Source: Lineus longissimus
Taxonomy: Eukaryota; Nemertea; Pilidiophora; Heteronemertea; Lineidae
Direction of reading: 5' to 3'
NCBI RefSeq assembly: GCF_910592395.1
Contig: NC_088308.1
Location: 29,376,001 to 29,440,000, forward strand
Length of the DNA stretch: 64,000 nt
Shown one piece after another: positions 14,601 to 25,345 of the stretch. The notes beneath the pieces are model-generated. The model saw nothing but the letters and a program-made list of their open reading frames with translations. It did not search any database and was not told the origin of the DNA. Numbering within the stretch: the first letter of the stretch is position 1; the number at the start of each line of letters is the position of its first letter. The position numbers and the translations under genes were made by a program.

Positions 14601-17600
14601 GACTTTCTTGAAGGGTCTTATTCCACTAGAAGTAAGGATATGATAAATAGGGACTTTCTTGTAAGGTCTAGAGCTAGAAGTAAGCGACTATGATATAGGG
14701 ACTTTCTTGAAGGGTCTTATTCCACTAGAAGTAAGGGTATGATAGAGACTCTCTTTTAGGGTCTTATTCCACTAGAAGTAAGCGACTATGATATAGGGAC
14801 TTTCTTGAAGGGTCTTATTCCACTAGAAGTAAGGATATGATAAATAGGGACTTTCTTGTAAGGTCTAGAGCTAGAAGTGAGGAAAGTTTAGTTTGAGCTT
14901 ATCAAGCGCAAGATATTATGCTGCTAAATGATAAATTTGCTGTTGAGCTTTACTTGTTGCTTTCACTGCTCTTATTTACCCAGTGGGTGATTTCAAAGTT
15001 GGTTTTAATATTGAGATTTAGTGAACAATCTTAGTGCTAATCTGTGGCTATTAATCCTGTTATCAGATTAAAATCAATACTTTGTTTTCCCTTAACACTT
15101 ACACTGACACTAAAACGAAAACTTATGTTAAAAAATCGGAATTGAAATCTGGTAAAGTGTTAGTTTTAACACTTAGATTTTTTCTTTTCCTGGGGCCTAA
15201 GTGTCACACTAACACCAGGAGTGCGGTCTTAATCCCAGCTTGGTGTAATGTTCTCACCACAAGCAATGTATTTTGTATCACCAGTCACACTAATGCCTCA
15301 AGCATTGACCACAAACAGATTTCAAAGTTGGTGTTGGTTATCAGCTTGCATCAGCTGACTAGTTTTGCAATTTCAAATATTTTTTTCAGTGGTATTCTGG
15401 TCAGATATGGTGATTACTATGGAAATATTAATTTGAATTGAATTTGTTGCATTTTGGGGCTTTAAAACATATTTTAATCTTTACACCAAGAAGCACATGT
15501 TTCCTAGTGTTAAGACAAGGTTTTATCTTGGTATCAGTTTAAATGTTTGATGGACACCAAAACCATCTCTTAAGGCCTGAACTCACTGTCACGTTTTGAC
15601 GCCTTGGAAAAATGCTGCGATTTCACACGACGGGAAAACGTTGCGACCGAGATTTCGTAACCTGTTCTCACTGAAGCGCATAATGGCTGGCGGTAAAAGG
15701 GTGCGGACAAGGGTGCGGACAAGGGTGCGGACTTTGCATAACAAACAGCTGGCACAGGCGTGTTGCAACAATGTCTGACTCGGATTCTGATTTTGCCAAA
15801 ATCATGGTGTTCTACCTGTACGCGAAACGAAAAAGAAAGCGCAGGCAAATTTTTTTCCTGATACCTTCCTTTTCGTCAACATCTTTATATTCTGACAAGG
15901 ATTTTTCTTAAATCGAAGGATGTTTTTCGATTTGAAATATCAATCTCTCTATCAGGTCTGAAGACATGGTGCCAATGGGTTTGGGAGACAAGTCCTAACT
16001 GCACACATGTACCGGCACTGCAGTGACAAATGCCTATCTCAATACCACAATTTAAACCTTTGTCAACCTTACAATTTATGTTACGAGACCCCACGATGAT
16101 GTTATAATTTGCGGCGATTATATGCTTCGGTTGCTAATTTTGCAACATACTTTTGCCCAAGCGCGTGGCACGCTGCGTCAAAAACAAGGTATTTTTTCGC
16201 TACACCCAAGTGGGAACACGTCTATGGATTTCAATGGTTACCTTTTGTGGCGCAATTTGCAGCGTTTTAACGCAACGTCCACCGCCGCGTCAGTGAGTTC
16301 AGGCCTTTAGTGTAAGTGTAAAACCTGGTGTGATGCTAAAACCTACTTGGAAACAGGACGAAAACTAATACTAAGTATTAAACTAACACCAAGCATGATT
16401 TCAATCTTGGGTTTAATCCATGGTTTTAGTGTCAGATCTGGTGTTAAAACCTCATCTTAAAACTGACTTTGAAATCACCCAGTGTATCTCGTTGTATTTC
16501 AAGCTCTAGCTGTCACTGTCTTACTCAGTAAATGGAACACTTGAGTGTTCATTCATGTGCAATTAAACATGACGACTTTATTTCAAATGAGGATGGCCAT
16601 TTATATTATGTTATCAGTTAACTCTTTGATCGCCATGGCTGTTAATCTCTGTATTGAAAAGTTAACTGTTGACCGACAGGGACATAGATCAAAATGTACA
16701 TTCAAAGTTCACCAGATGGCGCCCAATAGATTTGCAGTATCTTGGCTATTGACAGTCATGCTGGAGAATTAGAATGAGGATGACACGGCCATTATTAGAC
16801 AATTATTTAGAATTAGTATGCGACCTGTTATGGTAGATTTTGGTACTAAAATGGTCTACATGAGCATCAGAAGAGCTGGGTACAAGTCATCTGCTTGATA
16901 GTGTAAAGTGATGCACTGATCACCGAATGAATGTGTTGTCTAGTTGATCCTGTCTTTGGTATATAAAAGTAAAGATACTGGTCGTCTCTACAGCTGATGT
17001 CTTGGATTATATAACAAGATGCACTGGCTTTAGATTTGCCAGGTGAAAATAATTAACTTGTTCGTTATTTCAGCCATGGAAAACAAATTTATTTTTTCAA
17101 TAAATTGATGTATTTATTACCACCTATTATTCAGGGTAGCTCAAATGTACTCAGTGACCCCACTACTTGATCGTCATCTGCTCACTAAAACCATGTTACC
17201 ATGGTTACCAGCACTCCTGCTCAAGAAACTTCCAGACTAGTGGGTGTGTCACACTACTACAACCATCACCAACTACCTGTTCTTCTGCTACTACCACCCT
17301 GTACTAAATCTACGATACTGAAACCCTGCGTTGAGTCCAGCGCCATCTAATGAGCGAGCACCATCGCCATGTTTACCAATGAGCGAGCACCATCTATTGG
17401 CCCCGACATGAATCAATGTCACTCTGTGCTACCGTGTGCTAGCTGAGCCTCGGGTTATGTTACTTTGTCACACACTACTCAAATGCGAAAGGTAAATACG
17501 ACTTGTTTTTGTCCAAGCTTCTTAAGTATTTGTGCTTGTGAGACCATCATGGAGACAAGCCGGCTTATTTTGTCTTGAGCATCTATAGCTAACTGCATCT

Positions 17601-20600
17601 AATCACATGTAATTGTCCCCTAGTTCTGTCTGATTGCTAAATCTTACCAAAACAGTCACATGTAAGCCTTAAATCCAATGATCTGTGTTCACTGATCAAT
17701 TGAGTAATTTACCTGGTTGCAGTTAGCTTTAGACAGGAGCTGAACCATGAAATGAAGAATTGACCTTTTCAGGAGTTTTCTCTACAGGATTACTACTATA
17801 AAATGTATATGTTATATGTTGCTTTGTGTCTGTATTTGTTTTCAAACAGAGTTTGACACAAACTTCAAACTGCTCTTCATCATTCATTATTGAATTTAGC
17901 AATTGAACCCTGAGGTTCTTTGCCATGGTTTTCATGGCTTTAAAAAGTGACGAAGTTCAGTTTGATTTAGAGTGATGGTGTGAGTATTTCTTACTTTTGC
18001 CCAGTGGTTCTTTCTGTATTCAACTCATTTCCATTGATCTGTATAGTTGAGGGATGTCTGGCCACATTACAGCCTTGGACACGCTCGCCTACACTCACTC
18101 ATACATTGAGGTGGTGATGTTTCTCAGCTGGTTTGTTTTTCAGGGATCGGTCACGTGGAGGAGCTGGGGGAAGTCGAAGGCGTAGGAGAACAAGAAGCAG
18201 GTATGAAAACCCATTAAATGTCCTTATACCCCCATGCCGATCTACCATCATTGTGCGTAATTATGCTATTTAGCCCGTTTTGGTGCGTCTGTTAGTGTTA
18301 CTCAAAAGCCTTTGACACATGATATATAGGCCTTTGGCACAGGCGTCCCTCAACCGTCTAAGCAGCATCTTTACCCATGTGGAGAAAGCACAACCCTCTC
18401 CGTCCCTGGAGGACAACACAGAAGAAGAAATGTGTGAGTTGCACATAATGGACAGTGAGTCATGTGTGTATTGTCTGCAGAAAACTTGCTTTCTCCAGCA
18501 CGATCATTAACAGGTTCTCAACGTAATATTTCAGGTCTCACTCTTACGAAAGAAGCCGCAAGAGGAGGAATTCTGGCTCAAGGTGAGAGACATATGCTGG
18601 TGAACTACTATTATTGACTTTAACTTTCTGATAGATTCAAACAAATGCAGTCATGATAGTTGTTGCTGTGGCGAAACTAGCTGATGCTATCATTCTTTCT
18701 TGCTCGTTTTTGGTCCGTGCATATTTTCTCAATAGATTGCAGTTGCAGAGATACTTCAATATTGCAAATAATCAAAATGGCCACTGAAAACATGTTTCGG
18801 TGCATAAAATCTCACTGATATGTTGTTTGCATGAATTAGAGGAAAGTAGGTTGAGCTTCTATACTTTTGTACCAAAACGGAGTTTGTTTAAAAATCACCC
18901 AAGTTCCGAACACAAAATTAGGCAGATTAGTTGCTGCTTTGAGCTATGTCTGGTAAGGCTATGAAACTTTATTGATTTGCGGTCGTTTGGTTCCCAGTCT
19001 AGAATGTCACCACTGGCAATCAGAAAACAGATGTGCCTCATCAGCTCAACCATTTGATCATGACAGTACTCACCTGTTTGCTTGAAAAGTTTGACATCAA
19101 AGAGTTTTTTTGAGTTCGTATATAAACTCATTTGTGCTTTGTATACTTCCCTGGTTGTTGAATAAGGGTGTTTTCATGAGAGCACAATGTTGACTTAACA
19201 TTGTCATTCTTCAGGTCCAGGTCACGAGACCGTACTCGCAAGTCGCGGGACAAGTCGTCTAAGCACCGGTCAAGCAGAAGATCAAGGTACTGTCAGTCAT
19301 TAACGATGTAACAATGCACAAATGTCCACATCACAAGTTGGTGTAATTCTTTATTTCATTTGCCAGTATCATTTACAAAGTGCCTTTAGCATGATCTTCA
19401 ATACTTATTTCTTCACCTGCATTCACAATCTAACTTGGACCATCCTGTCATGGTGACGAATGTCGTCATTTGTCTCAATTCGTCCTTGTCATCTTAAAGC
19501 TGGTTTTTGATGCAGACTTAAAATGAAAATCTCCAATTTGGCTACCAGGCAGCCATTTTAGATTTACGATTCTGGACTGTAGCTGCTAAAGGAGAGACTT
19601 GTTGGGCTTCACTTCTCTCTGACATGACGGGCTGTGGTAGTCACTTCTCTCTGACATGACGGGCTGTGGTAGTCACTTCTCTCTGACATGATGGGCTGCG
19701 GTAGTCACTTCTCTCTGACATGACAGGCTGTGGTAGTCACTTCTCTCTGACATGACAGGCTGTGGTAGTCACTTCTCTCTGACATGACAGGCTGTGGTAG
19801 TCACTTCTCTCTGACATGACGGGCTGTGGTAGTCACTTCTCTCTGACATGACGGGCTGTGGTAGTCACTTCTCTCTGACATGACAGGCTGTGGTAGTCAC
19901 TTCTCTCTGACATGACGGGTTGTGGTAGTCACTTCTCTCTGACATGACGGGCTGTGGTAGTCACTTCTCTCTGACATGACGGGTTGTGGTAGTCACTTCT
20001 CTCTGACATGACAGGCTGTGGTAGTCACTTCTCTCTGACATGACGGGTTGTGGTAGTCACTTCTCTCTGACATGATGGGCTGCGGTAGTCACTTCTCTCT
20101 GACATGACATGCTGTGGTAGTCACTTCTCTCTGACATGACAGGCTGCGGTAGTCACTTCTCTCTGACATGACAGGCTGTGGTAGTCACTTCTCTCTGACA
20201 TGACGGGTTGTGGTAGTCACTTCTCTCTGACATGACGGGTTGTGGTAGTCACGTCTCTCTGACATGACGGGTTGTGGTAGTCACGTCTCTCTGACATGAC
20301 CTGCTGTGGTAGTCACGTCTCTCTGACATGACGGGCTGTGGTAGTCACTTCTCTCTGACATGACGGGTTGTGGTAGTCACTTCTCTCTGACATGACCTGC
20401 TGTGGTAGTCACTTCTCTCTGACATGACCTGCTGTGGTAGTCACTTCTCTCTGACATGACGGGCTGTGGTAGTCACTTCTCTCTGACATGACCTGCTGTG
20501 GTAGTCACTTCTCTCTGACATGACGGGCTGTGGTAGTCACTTCTCTCTGACATGACCTGCTGTGGTAGTCACTTCTCTCTGACATGACGGGCTGTGGTAG

Positions 20601-21285
20601 TCACTTCTCTCTGACATGACCTGCTGTGGTAGTCACTTCTCTCTGACATGACGGGCTGTGGTAGGAAAGGTCCTCTATCAATTTTCGTCTTGATCACCAT
20701 CAAATACTGTAAACCTTGACATTTTTCGTGTGAGTTCTATTTTCATGAACAATCAAACTCGAAAATTTAAAGTGCACAAATTTCATCTCAAAGCCAAATG
20801 CCTTAACCTTTAAATTTCCCCAGCAAACGTGCTATTTACATCACCAACTCGTGATGTAAAGGTTAAATGGCTTCATTATTCTGTGACGTGATGGGGTGTG
20901 CTGGGGAATATGCACGATCAATTGTTTGCTCGATGTGATATCCAATATGGCTGCCAGGCGGCGATTTCGGATATCCTAAATTCTGTGCTCATTCAATGGA
21001 TTAGCTGGCATTGCCTTTGTTCAACATAGATGATTGTTCATGAACGTACTGATTCTTAAGGTCCCTCGAGGTACATCGTTGTCACAATGTTCGACTGAAG
21101 CTATCAAACTGTTAAGTCAGGAGACTGGAGTATGATACATCGAGAGGTTAAACCAACCAGGATTCACACACTCACAATCATGTAACAAGTTATTTTAGAT
21201 GAAATCTCAGTAACCCCTGATGAAACTTCCTTTTTAGCTCACCTCTAGCAGAGGTGAGCTTATCCCATACCGTGGCGTCCGTCGT

Positions 21286-21326
<41 letters not shown>

Positions 21327-22886
21327 CGTCGTCCGTTAGCAGGGCACGTTTCGTAACTGTTAGAGCTATTGAGTTGAAACTTAGTACACATGTACCCTTA
21401 TGTAATGACACCTGGGAGACCAAGTTTCGGTCCGATTCGTTTCATGGTTTGGCCACCAGGGGGCCAAACGTTAAAAGTGAAAATATGCAATATCTCCCTT
21501 AATAGTAGTCGGGAAATTTTGAAAAAAATATGGTAGGTACTTCTAGCAAAGGTGCATCATATATCCTCCGGGTTTTTGATTTGACCTCCTTTTCAAGGTC
21601 ACAGAGGTCAAATGGTGTAAATTGGCCGTTAGGATGTAATGATGGCACGTTTCTAAACTGCAATGACTATTGATACCAAATTTGGTACACATTTACCCCT
21701 TAGTCAGGTGATCTCAGGGACCGAAGTTTGGTCCAATATGATTCACCACTTGACCACCAGGGGGCAAAATCCAAAAACCTTAAAAATGTGATTATTCCTT
21801 AACTTCTTGCCCGATTGCCACCAATTTGATATCATGGGTACATCTAACCACCATACAGTATATGTCACACAGGTTTTTAATTTGACCTTCTTGTCAAGTC
21901 ACAGAGGTCAAATGGCGTAAATTCGCCGTCGGGCCGTAACTATGGCACGTTTCTTAACTGCAATGACTATTGATCACAAATTAAGTACACATGTACCCCT
22001 TGGTCAGGTGATCTCAGGTACCGAAGTTTGGTGCGATCTGATTTGCCGTTTGGCCTCCAGGGAGGGGGCCAAATCCTAAATTCTTCAAAATGCCATTATT
22101 CCTAGTAATGACTTGCCCGATTGGCACCAATTTTATATCATAGGTACATCTAATTCTAACAACCATTCAATGTGTCACCCGGGTCTTCTTTGATTTGACC
22201 TACTTTTCAAGGTCACAGAGGTCGAATGTACTGTAAATTGGCCATTTTGGGGAAATTGTAATTGCTTGGACCTACATCAAACCTAACACTACATGACACA
22301 AGACCATGCTCTTTATCCATCTTTCCTCCACATGAGGTGAGCACAATGGCCCTGGCCATTTCATTTGCTACTCGCATTGGTATATATGATGGACAGCTAG
22401 AGGATACTGAACGTACATGTAGTAACAGAGTTAACCCTAACCCTAACCCTAACCCAGGTATAACAGGGTTGCCATGCCATTGCAGGCTTTGGGTTTGATT
22501 GCATCAGCCTGGGATACATGACCCTCATTTGTATAAACTAAATAAACCATATCAACTTTTAAAAGTGGTATGCACACATACATTGTAGTTTTGTCTTATG
22601 ATAATGATTTATATATGTTCTGTTTTTTTAATCCAGGAGCCACTCCAAGGATCATAAACATCATTCAAGATCACGGTCTCATTCCAAGTTTCGTGAGAGT
22701 CATTCAAAGTCAAGATCAAAATCACGTTCTAAGGATCGCAATCATCGTTCACGATCAAAGTCACAAGCTAAGGAGCGCAATGGCAGAGATCACAAATCTC
22801 ATCTGAAGAAGAAGAAAAAGTCACGATGCAGATCTTGCTCAAAATCAGAGCAGAAAGCCCTATCTCGTTCACGATCCCATTCATAA
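11637..22886 (+). CDS. SR splicing factor, SRSF3/SRSF7-type, seven exons, 248 aa
   Basis: Nuclear RNA-binding splicing regulator. Exons: 11637-11767, 12316-12393, 12639-12749, 18144-18200, 18535-18582, 19215-19286, 22637-22886. They sum to 747 nt with one open frame, and all six introns are GT..AG and phase 2. Residues 1-80 form one RRM: RVFCGDL is RNP2, GFAFLVF is RNP1, and the block [11 protein letters not shown] is characteristic of the SRSF3/SRSF7 clade. The rest is rich in Arg, Ser, Lys and His (RSRSRS-type stretches), an RS domain used for phosphorylation and spliceosome contacts. No CCHC zinc knuckle follows the RRM, which fits SRSF3 better than SRSF7. The start was chosen because ATGGCT gives the expected short N-terminus before RNP2. 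Intron 3 (5.4 kb) and intron 6 (3.35 kb) are inflated by repeats. Family SR genes often carry a poison exon; none could be identified here. Exact orthology is uncertain. Confidence 0.9.
12878..13040. repeat. ~43-bp minisatellite, about 4 copies (SR gene intron 3)
   Basis: The core CAGGTTAGCTTCTTGGAATA recurs four times, with one unit shortened by loss of the AGCAAAGG part. It is a simple tandem duplication inside intron 3. Confidence 0.85.
13985..14880. repeat. 49-bp repeat with 98-bp dimeric order (intron 3)
   Basis: Units share GGGACTTTCTTG, a GTCTTATTCCACTAGAAG block and TATGATA. In the middle, two unit types alternate so that GCGACTATGATATAGGG recurs at 14288, 14386, 14484 and 14585, giving a 98-bp dimer (101 bp where CTA is inserted). 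The left end (13985-14280) is more diverged. No coding potential seen. Confidence 0.85.
15573..16306. mobile_element. PIF/Harbinger-like non-autonomous DNA transposon
   Basis: Terminal inverted repeats begin AGGCCTGAACTCACTG at the left and are its exact complement at the right (ending 16306). Both ends are flanked by TTA (15570-15572 and 16307-16309), the 3-bp target duplication typical of PIF/Harbinger elements. The interior contains a small open frame resembling a transposase N-terminus (15771-15911) and a triplicated 12-bp GGTGCGGACAAG motif. At 734 bp it is far too short to encode a full transposase plus Myb-like protein, so it is an internally deleted copy. It sits inside another inverted-repeat element. 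Confidence 0.65.
15771..15911 (+). pseudogene. Truncated Harbinger-type transposase N-terminus (46 codons)
   Basis: The frame opens [12 protein letters not shown] and continues with a strongly basic [10 protein letters not shown] stretch before a stop at 15909-15911. Harbinger/HARBI1-like transposases often begin with an acidic segment followed by a helix and a basic RRRKRR-like patch, so this looks like a leftover of such a gene. No DDE catalytic region follows. Assignment rests on resemblance and on the TTA-flanked inverted repeats around it. Confidence 0.35.
16485..18143. other. Remainder of SR intron 3
   Basis: No gene or clear repeat family recognised. A short near-duplication of GAGCGAGCACCATC occurs near 17350-17400. 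A cryptic or poison exon could lie here, but no candidate could be supported. Confidence 0.4.
19609..20664. repeat. 32-bp minisatellite, 33 copies (intron 6)
   Basis: The unit is built from TCACTTCTCTCTGACATGAC followed by a variable dinucleotide/trinucleotide and CTGTGGTAG. The block is 1056 bp, exactly 33 x 32, with no length variation seen. Variation concentrates in one short window of the unit (GGG, AGG, CTG or GGT type), and CACTT alternates with CACGT. It is a direct repeat without unique spacers, so it is not CRISPR-like. Confidence 0.92.
21236..22255. repeat. Dispersed hairpin-led repeat with three ~300-bp tandem units (intron 6)
   Basis: It starts with a perfect hairpin: AGCTCACCTCT, loop AGC, AGAGGTGAGCT (21236-21260). 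A GTCCGTCGTCC/(CGT)n stretch follows (about 21277-21336), then three diverged tandem units beginning GGCACGTTTC at 21343, 21644 and 21944. Each unit contains a GTACACATGTACCC-like motif, CCACCAGGGGG, and a TTTGACCT..CAAGGTCACAGAGGTCAAATG block. A hairpin followed by GTCC/CGT repeats and such blocks is of a kind I recognise from marine invertebrate genomes; the family name is not known to me. Open frames encoding poly-Arg across the CGT tract are artefacts. Confidence 0.75.
21286..21325. repeat. (CGT)n microsatellite
   Basis: An uninterrupted run of CGT/GTC triplets about 40 bp long, inside the hairpin-led dispersed repeat. Confidence 0.9.
22431..22455. repeat. Interstitial telomeric tract (CCCTAA)n
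   Basis: About four consecutive CCCTAA units in intron 6, just downstream of the 300-bp repeat. The orientation is C-rich on plus. It may mark a repair event or part of a repeat; it also shows that TTAGGG-type motifs occur in this genome. Confidence 0.85.
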
Positions 22887-23500
22887 TGATGATAGATGCA
22901 AAGTGGGTCAACTGGAGTATAAGTGGAAATAAAGTCAGTTTGTACCAACCTTTCCGAAGATACCAGCTTGACATTTGATTCAACACTGCTGTATAATCTT
23001 AAACTCACGATGTCGTTATGATGCCATCAGTGGCGATTAATGACCCCCAGACTACACCATGAAGCTTTCTGCAGTTCCGATCAGAGAACTGCGAGACTGT
23101 CTGGATGGCAAGATATCAAACCTTGATAGGATATGTAATTCCCACAGTAATGCACAGAAATCTCGAGCAGACACTACAATGATTTAATCTTTGCCAGTCT
23201 CATTCATATCACCAACATCATCACAATTTCAGCTTTGAATATTTATTTATTTACATATATTAATGTTATAATGTGTACTGGTCATTAAGAAAAGATTTCT
23301 TCATTGAATTTTTATCATTTGATAATGTGAAGGCACCCTTATCCAGATAAAGCTTACGCTTGCAATATCCTGTTCCAACTTACTTTTTTTGACAAATATT
23401 ATGTAAATGTTTCTTAGTGTATTTCTAAGGGGAAATGTATCTGTGTGTACTTACGAGATGTTAATAGTCCCCATACCTTTATAGTTATTCTTTCTAATTT
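22887..23500 (+). other. Putative 3' UTR and downstream spacer of the SR gene
   Basis: Follows the TAA of the SR gene. AATAAA at 22928-22933, 42 nt after the stop, is a possible early poly(A) signal. The rest is AT-rich with no recognised gene. Confidence 0.5.
22928..22933 (+). terminator. Candidate polyadenylation signal AATAAA
   Basis: Canonical hexamer 42 nt after the SR-gene stop codon. It would give a very short 3' UTR; a later signal cannot be excluded. Confidence 0.4.
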
Positions 23501-23610
23501 ATTCAGTCCAAGAACATTTATGCCATTTAGAGATAATGATCATACTATTTTTATCTATTCAGTCAAAGAACATTTATGCCATTTCGTGACAATGATCATA
23601 CTATTTTTGT
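23501..23610. repeat. 56-bp tandem duplication
   Basis: ATTCAGTC(C/A)AAGAACATTT begins at 23501 and again at 23557, and both copies end in AATGATCATACTATTTTT. Two copies only, with a few differences. Confidence 0.8.
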
Positions 23611-24138
23611 TTTTGTTTTTTTGTTATAATGTAAACATATTGTTTGTAAATGTACATTGTACATTGTAAATGTACATGGTACATGTTGTGTATTTTATTG
23701 TTACCGGTAATGTGCAATCCACCAGAAGGAGGTGAACTGTACCCCAGGCTGAATTGTCCTTAAAATCAGAGTAAAATCTACAAGTACCAGTAAGGGGTGT
23801 ACTATACCGTGGGCAAAGCTGTTTTTAAATTTTAACTGAAATCTACTAGTACGTGGCCAGGGGCTGGTTGCACGATAAAGGTTTGTTCCTAACATTCTCA
23901 CCTTATGCCTCTTGCCAAAGATATTGCTCCATTTGGCTAATATGGTAATAAACAAGAGTGACAGGCTTAGCAATGAAGTTGTATTCGTTTAAAATCACGT
24001 AGTTGAGTCTTCATGTATCTTAAAAGTTAGACTTTGAGTTGGTGGTCTTGCTAGCTGATGAACTAAAGCATAAAAATCATTTCTGATTTAAGAGTAATAG
24101 TTTGTTTGACTTTAATCTATATCTTTTTATATATTTTT
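23611..24138. other. AT-rich spacer
   Basis: No gene recognised. A cluster of overlapping TGTACATTGTACA-type palindromic words lies at about 23643-23690. Confidence 0.4.
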
Positions 24139-24248
24139 AGCTCAGCTGACGAAGTCAGCGGAGCTATACTTACTAGTCAAATAGTTGTTCGAGTGGTGTC
24201 TCTCCTTCCATCCATTCATCTGTGGACACATTGGGCATTTTGTAACCG
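24139..24248. repeat. Second hairpin-led dispersed repeat, start
   Basis: AGCTCAGCTGAC, loop GAA, GTCAGCGGAGCT (24139-24165) is a hairpin with one mismatch, preceded by TTTTTAG exactly as the hairpin at 21236 is. The following sequence has GTGTCTCTCC and TCCATCCATTCATC words rather than CGT repeats. It looks like a relative of the same hairpin-led class, probably interrupted by the inverted repeat at 24249. Confidence 0.5.
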
Positions 24249-24385
24249 TAAGGCACCTATTCCATAGAGGTATACGGTATACTACACTATACGCGAACAA
24301 TGGCTTCACAAAGGGTGCATGACCATGAAACTATTGTTCGCGTATAGTGTAGTATAGGGTATAGCTCTATGGAATAGGTGCCTAA
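24249..24385. repeat. 137-bp near-palindrome (long hairpin or MITE)
   Basis: Arms of about 54 bp (24249-24303 and 24331-24385) are reverse complements with only a handful of mismatches. Both include GGCACCTATTCCATAGAG and TACTACACTATACGCGAACA. The loop is about 27 nt. It could be a palindromic MITE or a hairpin RNA source; no target duplication is obvious. Confidence 0.8.
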
Positions 24386-25264
24386 GACCTAGGCACTTCA
24401 AATCTGGCCATCATAAAGAACAGCCCATGATATGCTGCTGCTGACAGAAAATTCAGCGCGATTCGGCTAAAATTTAGCTCGAGGATTAATGTGACGAAAC
24501 TGTAAGGGCATTTTCTGTCACTGAATCGGAATGCCTGACGTTTTCCACTCTGGCATTCCTTCACTTCATTTCTCCTGTGGTTTAATGGTATACATAGTTG
24601 ACCTACATGTGAATATAACAAACAAAACAAATAAGTGCAAAAATCTTTTCGAGGAGACTTTAATGTATACATGATGCGGATATCTCAATAACCTGTTAAT
24701 AAATTCGATGTTGATAGTGACCTACCAGGTACTTTCTATGTTGTTTACATTGACTTCAGCTGAGTTCCAGGCACTTGGACCTCTTGTTGTTCATATTCTA
24801 TTTACATTTAGGCAAATAACAGTGTCGTGTCTTTTTTAATGAAATTAAAGCACATAAGATGGAAAGCATGTACCTGTAATCATGTGTTTTCTCAGTTTTT
24901 TACTGCATGATCTGGCTAGAGCCGACTCGAATTTGCCTGAAGAATGCAATTTTACCCTTGACCCAGTCTTCAGTGCTTTCACCAGTTGTTTCTTCCTCCA
25001 AAGCAAAGAAAGGCAGTCGTTGCTTCCTATAAATAGAAGAAAACCTGCCGTCACTTCCTATAAATGATAGAAAGCCGGTCATATCTTCCTCCAAAGCAAA
25101 GAATGCGAGAAATGAAAGGAAGCCTGTTATTTCTTCCTCAAAAGCAAAGAAAGGCAGTCGTTTTTTCTACAAATGAAAGATAGCGCGAGCCGAGAACGGC
25201 TCGTCCGGCTGGAGTTTATTCCGGTTTCCTGCCCCTTGATAGGATGCTGTTCTATCACAGGTTT
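24386..25264. other. Spacer with short degenerate repeats
   Basis: No gene recognised. Around 24985-25175, CTTCCTCCAAAGCAAAGAA and CTATAAATGA-type words recur as a degenerate ~60-bp repeat. The small overlapping open frames here on both strands reflect these repeats. Confidence 0.45.
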
Positions 25265-25345
25265 ACCTCCCAGGCACGCATGCTACCTATTTACTCCTGG
25301 GTGGAGAGAAGCAAGTTGGGTTAAGTGCCTTGCCCAAGGATGCGA
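25265..25345. repeat. Short dispersed-repeat fragment (AAGTGCCTTGCCCAAGGA)
   Basis: TTAAGTGCCTTGCCCAAGGA at about 25320, preceded by CCTGGGTGGAGAGAAGCAAG, is a word I recognise as recurrent in animal genomes as part of dispersed repeats. The family cannot be named from here. Confidence 0.35.

Larger units (their letters stand above)
14981..16484. mobile_element. TIR element of unknown family, split by a nested element (intron 3)
   Basis: The left end GGGTGATTTCAAAGTTGG (near 14985) and the right end ending in CTTTGAAATCACCC (16467-16480) are inverted copies, with similarity continuing about 28 bp inward. The interior is rich in short GTGTTAGT/ACTAACAC motifs in both orientations, suggesting a foldback or MITE-like element. 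It encodes nothing recognisable. A second element is inserted inside (15573-16306); without it this one would be about 760 bp. No target duplication is clear at the outer ends. Confidence 0.6.

Noticed and set aside
19609-20664. CRISPR-like array
   Set aside because: Units are directly contiguous with no unique spacers, in an intron of a eukaryotic gene.
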